A stretch of DNA of 5,229 nt from Bradyrhizobium sp. (lineage in GTDB: Bacteria; Pseudomonadota; Alphaproteobacteria; Rhizobiales; Xanthobacteraceae): contig JAQGKJ010000142.1 in assembly GCA_028290165.1 (NCBI GenBank), positions 1 to 5,229 on the forward strand, written 5' to 3'. Shown one piece after another: positions 1 to 4,520 of the stretch. The position numbers were made by a program, and so were the translations under genes. The notes under the pieces are model-generated. The model did not search any database. It was not told the origin of the DNA and saw only the letters and a program-made list of their open reading frames with translations. The first letter of the stretch is position 1. The number at the start of each line of letters is the position of its first letter.

Positions 1-149
1 GCACCCAGCAGCATGCCGATCTCTGAATAATCCAATCCCAGATCCCGCATCAGCATGTTCGCGGCCGACCCGACCGATTGAAACTGGAATCCGGTGGCCG
101 CACGTGCCGCGAACAGGACCGCAAGGATCATCCATCTTCGGCCCGGCAT
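1..149 (-). CDS. MFS transporter, CynX/NimT-like, N-terminal fragment (cut by window edge)
   Basis: This is the first 49 codons of an inner-membrane major facilitator transporter; the rest lies beyond the left edge. The protein starts MPGRRWMILAVLFAAR and continues with GFQFQSVGS, then a segment ending YSEIGMLLG. That is the usual first-helix layout of MFS carriers of the cyanate/nitroimidazole (CynX/NimT) type: a short basic start, TM1 at about residues 6-32 with an FQ-x-x-GS stretch, then a loop leading to the Y-x-x-IG-x-L-x-G start of TM2. The ATG is preceded at 7 bases by GGAGG, and an in-frame TAG lies six codons upstream, so the start is well fixed; a GTG two codons upstream would sit too close to the GGAGG. 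It begins 15 bases after the stop of the 72-residue gene and is probably the last or a late gene of the minus-strand operon. It likely moves the small molecule handled by the upstream enzymes. The MFS call is fairly sure, the substrate unknown. Confidence 0.8.
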   Translation of the reverse strand, partial: MPGRRWMILAVLFAARAATGFQFQSVGSAANMLMRDLGLDYSEIGMLLG

Positions 150-156
150 CCGCACG

Positions 157-161
157 CCTCC
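157..161 (-). promoter_or_regulatory. Ribosome binding site of the MFS gene
   Basis: Reading on the minus strand, GGAGG lies 7 bases before the ATG at 149. It is the clearest Shine-Dalgarno in the left operon. The other internal genes rely on overlapping start and stop codons, so the transporter seems able to recruit ribosomes independently. It fixes the start codon of the truncated gene. Confidence 0.75.
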
Positions 162-164
162 GCG

Positions 165-383
165 CTAATCCGAATGCTCGCCGCTGACCAACCCAACGCT
201 CAGGACATTCGAGAACTCCGACAGCTCTTCCTCGGACACTTCGTGAAGCGTCATGCGAAGTTGCATGATCGCCAGATCGATCAGGTGTCCGGCAAAGGAA
301 GCTCCCCTGGAAACGACGATGTTGCGTTGCTCCATCAGCACCGGAATGACGTTGCGCAGACGGCGGGTGCTGAGTTCATCCAT
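165..383 (-). CDS. Small 72-residue hypothetical protein in the operon
   Basis: I do not recognise this protein. It begins MDELSTRRLRNVIPVLMEQR and ends VGLVSGEHSD. The composition is that of a soluble, mostly helical protein: an N-terminal charged helix (about residues 2-20), a middle stretch with ASFAGHLIDLAIMQLRM (about 28-44), then an acidic helix HEVSEEELSEFSNVLSVG (47-64). There is no signal peptide, no clear membrane segment and no Cys. The start ATG overlaps the hydrolase stop in the sequence ATGGATGA, as expected for coupled translation, with only a weak AAAGGG upstream. The MFS gene follows 15 bases after its stop. An open reading extends 23 codons further upstream inside the hydrolase gene, but ATG 383 is preferred because of the tight overlap. 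It may be an accessory or regulatory subunit of the hydrolase or acetyltransferase; this is inference from position. The reality of the gene is supported by spacing and composition only. Confidence 0.62.
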   Translation of the reverse strand: MDELSTRRLRNVIPVLMEQRNIVVSRGASFAGHLIDLAIMQLRMTLHEVSEEELSEFSNVLSVGLVSGEHSD

Positions 384-969
384 AACGATGCCCTTTGGGG
401 CTTCGCGGCGAAGTCGCGACCAGCCAATGACGCGTGGTGACGGTGTCGGCAAATAGTTCGATCGTTTTCGTCGTCAGGTTATGGACGGCCTGTGAATCCG
501 TGTTGTGCCGGCCGCGGCTCACCGAGGCATCGCTCAGGAACGTAATATTGTGGCCGCGATGGGCGGCATCGATTGCGGTTGCGAGACAGGTCTCTTCGGC
601 GACAAGGCCCGCAATGGCGAAACTTCCGATCCGCGAAACCACATCCTCGAACAGCCGATTGGTGTAGCAGGATGGCTGCGGCCGTTCGAACACCATATCG
701 GATCGTTTTGGTTCAAACCCTGAAATCCATGCCGATTGTGCCGACCTTTCGATCAATCCAGGATTGTCTCCCTGTCGCGTGAACGCGATAGGAAGCCCCA
801 GATTTCGCGCATGCCGGATCGCGGACATGCAATTTTCCAATGACCGCCCGAGGTCCGACGCGCGGTCTTTCGCCAATTCATCATAGTTTTTCTGTTGCAG
901 GTCGATCATGACGAGCAGCCGGCTGTTCGATGCCCCGACATAGGTCCGCAAGTCGATGACGGAACTCAT
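376..969 (-). CDS. Isochorismatase-family cysteine hydrolase
   Basis: A 197-residue cytoplasmic hydrolase, about the normal length for the isochorismatase-like superfamily, whose members cleave vinyl ethers, amides (nicotinamide, carbamates, ureido compounds) or similar bonds through an Asp-Lys-Cys triad. Visible parts: strand and nucleophile-activating Asp in VMIDLQ (Asp23); the helix with RHARNLGLPIAFTRQ (52-66); FERPQPSCYTNRLF (94-107), the place of the usual K-x-x-x-S-x-F; and GLVAEETCLATAIDAAHRG (121-139), giving the nucleophile Cys128, followed by FLSDAS. The usual catalytic Lys position appears to be Arg96, so the substrate range may differ or the alignment may shift. The start ATG at 969 overlaps the stop of the GNAT gene as ATGA; a TTG three codons upstream is possible but less likely. 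No strong Shine-Dalgarno is seen, which fits coupling. The exact substrate cannot be told; family assignment is firm. Confidence 0.88.
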   Translation of the reverse strand: MSSVIDLRTYVGASNSRLLVMIDLQQKNYDELAKDRASDLGRSLENCMSAIRHARNLGLPIAFTRQGDNPGLIERSAQSAWISGFEPKRSDMVFERPQPSCYTNRLFEDVVSRIGSFAIAGLVAEETCLATAIDAAHRGHNITFLSDASVSRGRHNTDSQAVHNLTTKTIELFADTVTTRHWLVATSPRSPKGHRYG

Positions 970-2189
970 TGTGACCAACCGGCGCTTGGGGAAATGGGAG
1001 TGCCTCGGCCAGCGGACAATTCAAGGATGCCGGGGACTTCCCATTGTCCCTCCGGGCGGATCAGCACGTACGGGTCGTCACCGAGGGTTATGCATTGAGG
1101 ATGCTTCTCGGTCTCGAGTTGGACTTCGACATAATCGTAGTCTGAAAACGCGAATTCGCGGGCGCCCGGCATGCGCGTAAACCCGCGCTGTTCCCAGAAA
1201 TTGACCAATCGCTTCTGCGAGTGGGCGTACAGAACGCGGTAGCCTTTTTTCCGGCAGAGTTCGATCGCCGCGTCTACCATCTGGCCCGCCAAGCCGACGT
1301 TTCGGCTTTCACCGCGAACCGCCAATCGTTCAAGCTTGGCAAAATCGGCAAAGTAACGGATCCGCATGCAGCCGACCGGCTCGCGTCCTTTATGGCAAAT
1401 GAGATGGGTTGCAGAAAAATCGTTGCCGTCGAACTCTTCTTCGAACGGACAATGCTGCTCGCCCATGTAGACAGCGCTGCGGATCGCAATCACCCGTGCC
1501 ATCTCTTCCATCGACCGAACCACGCGAATAGTTATGGAATCCTGTCGAGGGGCTTTGGCCGGCGCCTCGTGCGAACGATCGAGCATCTGCAGATGTGGGG
1601 CGATCACTCCGTCGTAACGTGCGCCGGGGCAAAATCCGAGCGGCTCCACCAGCCGGCGCCCTTCCTTGGTAACTGTCCGCGAGTAAATGTTGACACCCTG
1701 GTAAAGCGGCGACGAATATTTCTGCAGCACCAGCGGGATCGCGGCGGCGATCGCACCCTTGGCATGAATGGCCCAGACATAGATTCCCGCGGGTCGCTCC
1801 GATTGCCGGGCAACGAAAGAAATATCGGGATTGCGCGTATCGAGACGGCCATCGACCAGGCGGCGGGTGCCTTCGTGGGTCAGGGGCAGCACCGCAAGAA
1901 AGCCTTCACCCTTGGGCGAGGCGATGTCGAAATGATCCCGCCGCGCGATGGCCCAGAACGTGTCCGGGTTGTGATTGGCCACCGCCTGCACGATTTCATT
2001 GGAAGTCAGTCCGGGGAGGTCCTGTCGTGCCGCGTCCATTAAGGAGGCGATTCCGGCAGCATCGACCGTGAAAATCACGGTGCGCCTTGCCATCTGCATC
2101 ATCGTCATTTTATCGAGCGATCGGGTCGGCCCTGATGCGGCGTTTCTCCTTGTGGCTTTCCGAACGAAATCGAGGTCAAGCGCGGTCAT
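966..2189 (-). CDS. Tandem-domain GNAT-family N-acetyltransferase
   Basis: A 407-residue cytoplasmic protein. The C-terminal half (about 218-345) is a GNAT domain: EEMARVIAIRSAVYMGEQ, then EEFDGNDFSATHL, PVGCMRIRYF (271-280), the acetyl-CoA binding strand-loop LERLAVRGESRNVGLAGQ (286-303), and the closing motif KRLVNFWEQRGF (326-337). This resembles the ElaA-like group that acetylates amines using acetyl-CoA. The N-terminal half (about 36-200) also reads as a GNAT-like fold, with FWAIAR (78-83), GFLAVLPLT, IYVWAIHAKG (136-145), AAAIPLVLQKY and VEPLGF (181-186), but lacks an evident acetyl-CoA loop and may be structural or substrate-binding. A tail of some 60 residues follows. The ATG at 2189 is chosen because the longer frame from 2267 would overlap the divergent LysR start and consume the control region; AGAGAA lies 8 bases before it. 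It is the first gene of the minus-strand operon. The substrate is unknown. Confidence 0.82.
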   Translation of the reverse strand: MTALDLDFVRKATRRNAASGPTRSLDKMTMMQMARRTVIFTVDAAGIASLMDAARQDLPGLTSNEIVQAVANHNPDTFWAIARRDHFDIASPKGEGFLAVLPLTHEGTRRLVDGRLDTRNPDISFVARQSERPAGIYVWAIHAKGAIAAAIPLVLQKYSSPLYQGVNIYSRTVTKEGRRLVEPLGFCPGARYDGVIAPHLQMLDRSHEAPAKAPRQDSITIRVVRSMEEMARVIAIRSAVYMGEQHCPFEEEFDGNDFSATHLICHKGREPVGCMRIRYFADFAKLERLAVRGESRNVGLAGQMVDAAIELCRKKGYRVLYAHSQKRLVNFWEQRGFTRMPGAREFAFSDYDYVEVQLETEKHPQCITLGDDPYVLIRPEGQWEVPGILELSAGRGTPISPSAGWSQ

Positions 2190-2261
2190 CAATCGTTCTC
2201 TTGGGTTGTGGATTCGGTTGGTTTCTGCCAAGAATAGAAGGCGACAAACGGGGCTATTTGT
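2190..2261. promoter_or_regulatory. Divergent promoter/operator region between the GNAT operon and the LysR gene
   Basis: These 72 bases separate two genes read away from each other, so both promoters must lie here or within the gene starts. They are more AT-rich than the flanking genes. An interrupted dyad TTCT-GCCA-AGAA (2223-2234) sits near the middle and also satisfies a T-N11-A pattern (T2222, A2234), the loose consensus of LysR-type binding sites. On the plus strand TTGTGG (2206-2211) and AGAATA (2231-2236) could be a poorly spaced -35/-10 pair (19 bases). The layout is seen directly; promoter and operator roles are inference, with the usual LysR habit of controlling the adjacent divergent operon as support. 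Confidence 0.45.
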
Positions 2262-3311
2262 ATGCACTCACCTGAGCGCAGGGGTGCGCACCAGCGTGCA
2301 CACCCTACTGGACGCATCGCCGACTGGGATTCCGTCCGGATTTTTCTGGAGGTGGCCCGAATTGGCAGCTTCCGAGCCGCTGCCGTCGAGCTAAATGCGT
2401 CCGCAAATTACTTGCGCAAGCGGATTTTGCAGCTGGAAAGCGCTTACAAGACCACGTTGATAACCCGGCACGTCGACGGCATCAGGTTGACGCCCGAAGG
2501 GACGCAGGTTCTCGAAGCCGCCAAGCGGATGGAGGAGGCCTCGTTCGGGCTCGATCGTGCGTTGAGCCGATCGACACCGGCATTGAACGGCGAGGTCCGC
2601 TTTGCCATCACTGAAGGGTTGGGGACGTTTTGGGTAGCGCCTCGTTTGATCGAATTCCAGCGAGCCTATCCCGGCCTGCTGGTCGATCTGAAATGTGAAA
2701 TGCGTTCGGCGGATGTGCTTCGTCTCGAAGCCGATGTCGCCGTGCAGCTCGAGGAGCCCGACAAGCCCGATCTGATAAGGATCAAGATCGGACGCCTCCA
2801 CAGCATGCCTTTCGTCAGCCCCTCCTATGTCGAGATTTACGGCATGCCAAAGGACGCGGACGACATCCGCCAAAATCACCGGATCGTCATTCAGGACGCC
2901 GACCAAACTCAAACGCAGCAGCTGTACGACAAGTATGCCGGCCGCGAGCAGCTCGGTTTTGTCGCGATGCGCAACAATGTGAGCAGCGCGCATGTCTGGG
3001 CGGTTGCCAAAGGCGCCGGCATCGGCTGGTTGCCAACCTATGTTCCCGCAGTGGCCGGGCCTTTGATTCCGATCGATCTCGATATCAAGTTTCAGTTCGA
3101 TATCTGGTTGACCTATCATCCCGACGCGAAGCGGATCCCGCGCGTCAAACAATTGATCGAGTGGACCATCCAAGCCTTTGACGGCCGCAAATTTCCCTGG
3201 TTTCGGGACGAATTCGTTCACCCCAACGATCTGCAGAAATCCTACAAGGGCGAACCGCTGGTAAATCTATTCGCTGGGTTCATGAAAGAATCCCGGACGA
3301 AAATCAGCTGA
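2262..3311 (+). CDS. LysR-type transcriptional regulator
   Basis: A 349-residue DNA-binding regulator, longer than the roughly 300 usual for LysR proteins. The N-terminal winged helix-turn-helix spans about residues 20-85: DWDSVRIFLEVARIGSFRAA (21-40), a recognition helix SANYLRKRILQLES (47-60) and GIRLTPEG (73-80). The recognition helix departs from the common SQ-x-A-x-S form. The effector-binding domain starts near EVRFAITEGLGTFW (111-124) with FQRAYPGLLVDL, and shows MPFVSPSYV (182-190) and KGAGIGWLPTYV (250-261), matching the periplasmic-binding-like fold. The last 40 or so residues (from about 308) form a tail that the family does not normally have. The protein is preceded by a weak GGGG about 10 bases before the ATG and has no other in-frame start before the HTH. 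It is divergent from the GNAT-hydrolase-transporter operon, its most likely target. The effector is unknown. Confidence 0.92.
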   Translation: MHSPERRGAHQRAHPTGRIADWDSVRIFLEVARIGSFRAAAVELNASANYLRKRILQLESAYKTTLITRHVDGIRLTPEGTQVLEAAKRMEEASFGLDRALSRSTPALNGEVRFAITEGLGTFWVAPRLIEFQRAYPGLLVDLKCEMRSADVLRLEADVAVQLEEPDKPDLIRIKIGRLHSMPFVSPSYVEIYGMPKDADDIRQNHRIVIQDADQTQTQQLYDKYAGREQLGFVAMRNNVSSAHVWAVAKGAGIGWLPTYVPAVAGPLIPIDLDIKFQFDIWLTYHPDAKRIPRVKQLIEWTIQAFDGRKFPWFRDEFVHPNDLQKSYKGEPLVNLFAGFMKESRTKIS

Positions 3312-3332
3312 TCGCACAGGCAAGACGAAGCA

Positions 3333-3722
3333 ATGAACAACGCGAATGACGGACATATCGACCAGCTTGTAAGGGCAAGATGGCTGGCGATCGGGCTTTC
3401 GCAAACCGACCTTGCCGAAGTGCTCGATGCTGCGTTCAGGCAAACGCGCAAGGACGGCAACGGGTCGAATGGAGCTGACGCCGGCCGCCTGATGCAGGTC
3501 GCCGAAGCGCTCGATATCCCGCTGGATTTATTCCGCAGTGAAGCCGTCAAGACCGCGGAGGAAGAAACCGATCTCTCGTCAGGCGAGGCCGCCATGTCGC
3601 TGCAGTCGCTGTTCGAATTGCGGCTGCTGCGGGCGTTTCACGAATTGAGGGATCAGCGTACCAAGCGAATGCTGGTTCATCTCGCCGAGCAGATCGTCAA
3701 GCGTCAGGCTAACCGGCGCTGA
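3333..3722 (+). CDS. XRE-like helix-turn-helix protein with altered recognition region
   Basis: A 129-residue cytoplasmic protein resembling the short XRE-type regulators common in Bradyrhizobium and relatives. Residues 9-67 align with that fold: IDQLVRARWLAIGLSQTDLA (9-28), EVLDAAFRQTRKDGNGSN (29-46), AGRLMQVAEALDIPLDLF (50-67). Known relatives usually carry a F-Q-Q-x-Q-K-Y-E-x-G-x-N recognition stretch; here it reads F-R-Q-T-R-K-D-G-N-G-S-N, so the Tyr-Glu pair is gone. The C-terminal half has a linker rich in Glu and Ser and a helix FELRLLRAFHELRD (94-107) continuing to KRMLVHLAEQIVKRQ (111-125), typical of the group and probably for dimerisation. It starts 21 bases after the LysR stop on the same strand with a weak GAAG in front, so it could be co-transcribed. 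Whether it still binds DNA is uncertain; targets are unknown. Confidence 0.78.
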   Translation: MNNANDGHIDQLVRARWLAIGLSQTDLAEVLDAAFRQTRKDGNGSNGADAGRLMQVAEALDIPLDLFRSEAVKTAEEETDLSSGEAAMSLQSLFELRLLRAFHELRDQRTKRMLVHLAEQIVKRQANRR

Positions 3723-3772
3723 GACGCCGGCTAGCCGGACGCGACCGACCCCGGCAGTGCCGTTCCGGCGTC
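3723..3772. terminator. Inverted repeats in the convergent gap, possible bidirectional terminator
   Basis: Between two convergent genes, GACGCCGG (3723-3730) is matched by CCGGCGTC (3765-3772), an 8-base perfect stem. The perfect palindrome CCGGCTAGCCGG (3727-3738) overlaps its left arm, and a small CGGC-AGT-GCCG hairpin (3752-3762) lies inside the loop. The position just past the XRE-like stop suits transcription stop for both genes. No T-tract follows on either strand, so a classic intrinsic terminator is not shown. Confidence 0.35.
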
Positions 3773-3801
3773 GCCGGCTCATTTCACGCCGTCGCAACCG
3801 T

Positions 3802-4131
3802 TCACGCTGCGAGCGATGTCCGCGCGGTGGACTTCAGCCGCACCGGCTTTCCGCCCGGCGGATTCCTCGGCGAAGGATCGAGGCTGGATAGTGCCTCGAG
3901 GATCTCGTCGATGGAAACCATCCGCTCCGCTCCGGGGATGGCGCGCAGCGACGGGCACGACGTCACCGCTGCCGCATCGGACGCCCAGGAAGCCAGGATC
4001 GCCCGTTTCTCGGCCAGCGACAGCGTGGTGTCGGCCAGCACATCCCGGGGATGATCGAATACCGAACCGGGATGCAAAATGGCGTTCAAATCGTACACAT
4101 TTTCATCAAAGCTGCGGTCTAGATTCGTCAT
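3802..4131 (-). CDS. Conserved-type hypothetical protein, 109 residues
   Basis: A small soluble protein that resembles a rhizobial family of unknown function. The recognisable core is NAILHPGSVFDHPRDVLAD (16-34), then LSLAEKRAILASWASDA (38-54), an apparent Asp/Pro-rich start followed by a helix that family members share, and MVSIDEILEALSSLD (71-85). The tail (86-109) is basic and Pro-rich. There is no signal peptide or membrane segment. The reading frame is open for 14 further codons upstream, but the start MTNLDRSF is chosen because GAGGAGG sits 5 bases before its ATG. The gene is convergent with the XRE-like gene and is monocistronic in the window. An inverted repeat (4154-4170) lies just upstream of its ribosome binding site. 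Family resemblance is from memory; the biochemical role is unknown. Confidence 0.8.
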   Translation of the reverse strand: MTNLDRSFDENVYDLNAILHPGSVFDHPRDVLADTTLSLAEKRAILASWASDAAAVTSCPSLRAIPGAERMVSIDEILEALSSLDPSPRNPPGGKPVRLKSTARTSLAA

Positions 4132-4136
4132 GTTGT

Positions 4137-4143
4137 CCTCCTC
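4137..4143 (-). promoter_or_regulatory. Strong ribosome binding site of the 109-residue gene
   Basis: On the minus strand GAGGAGG lies 5 bases before the ATG at 4131. It is the strongest Shine-Dalgarno in the window and decides the start against the longer open frame that begins at 4173, which would swallow this site inside the coding sequence. Confidence 0.8.
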
Positions 4144-4153
4144 TGCTCCTTTC

Positions 4154-4170
4154 GTTTTGGGACGCAAAAC
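4154..4170. repeat. Inverted repeat GTTTTG-N5-CAAAAC upstream of the 109-residue gene
   Basis: Perfect six-base arms GTTTTG (4154-4159) and CAAAAC (4165-4170) flank GGACG. The element ends 22 bases before the start codon at 4131, inside the likely leader or promoter of the minus-strand gene. It may be an operator half-site pair or a small RNA hairpin in the 5' leader. The repeat is seen directly; function is inference. Confidence 0.55.
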
Positions 4171-4173
4171 CAC

Positions 4174-4520
4174 TTAGAAAAACGGCAACCGACTTCAAGA
4201 CCTCGCTCAAGAAATTTTCGGCGATCCGTTAATTGGTCGTACAGCCAGGGGCGTCGCCTGCCGGACCGCGATCGGTAGTGGTCTGTTTCCTGCGGTCGTC
4301 GCCACACATCCGGGCCTCCGGGGCGGACCGCCGCCGCGGAGGCCCCGCGCGTGTTGTTGCGGCGCGACGAGAAGATCGCGCATGGTCGCGATGCATCCCA
4401 CGCCATTGATAGGCGGCAAGAATCCGTGTCTGTGAGGCCGGCCGGGTCGAACTTCCGGCCCGGTGGCTGACGCCACGGGGCGGGCCGCGGCGTTATTGAA
4501 CCCGGGCCAAGAACTGCCTC
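4174..4520. other. Gene-free stretch between divergent genes, GC-rich with hairpins
   Basis: No convincing coding sequence was found on either strand: the open frames here are Pro/Arg/Gly-rich and lack ribosome binding sites. The left third (to about 4240) is AT-richer and probably carries the promoter of the minus-strand gene. The rest is GC-rich and holds the hairpin at 4312-4345, the GTGGC-TGAC-GCCAC hairpin (4463-4476) and the GGCCCGG/CCGGGCC pair (4457-4463 with 4502-4508) close to the EamA start. The EamA promoter must be in the right part, but no good -35/-10 pair was recognised. Confidence 0.55.
4312..4345. repeat. Long GC hairpin
   Basis: GGGCCTCCG (4312-4320) pairs perfectly with CGGAGGCCC (4337-4345), a nine-base stem; inside the 16-base loop GGCGG and CCGCC (4322-4332) could pair further. 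It lies in the gene-free stretch more than 170 bases before the EamA gene. No T-run follows, so it is not a standard terminator on either strand. It could be part of a leader or small RNA, or reflect GC-rich sequence. Confidence 0.45.

Noticed and set aside
1221..2042. Plus-strand open frame of 273 codons
   Set aside because: Lies wholly antisense to the GNAT gene, whose motifs are clear; the product has no recognisable motif and no ribosome binding site. Long antisense frames are common in GC-rich DNA.
966..2189. Possible acyl-homoserine-lactone synthase (LuxI-like) reading of the second GNAT domain
   Set aside because: The E-E-F-D-G-N-D and V-G-C-M-R-I pattern faintly recalls LuxI, which shares the fold, but the LERLAV loop and FWEQRGF ending are those of ordinary ElaA-like acetyltransferases.
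2190..2267. Longer GNAT start at 2267
   Set aside because: It would overlap the divergent LysR start and use up the only space for both promoters; the 26 extra residues do not look like a domain or a signal peptide.
2391..3221. Minus-strand open frame of 276 codons
   Set aside because: Antisense to the LysR gene with low-complexity, His/Gln/Leu-rich translation; the LysR reading is unambiguous.
3312..3332. Terminator between the LysR and XRE-like genes
   Set aside because: The 21-base gap has no inverted repeat, so readthrough is more likely.
4207..4476. Minus-strand open frame of 89 codons in the gene-free stretch
   Set aside because: Composition is Arg/Pro/Gly-rich, with no good ribosome binding site, and the sequence is better explained by GC hairpins.
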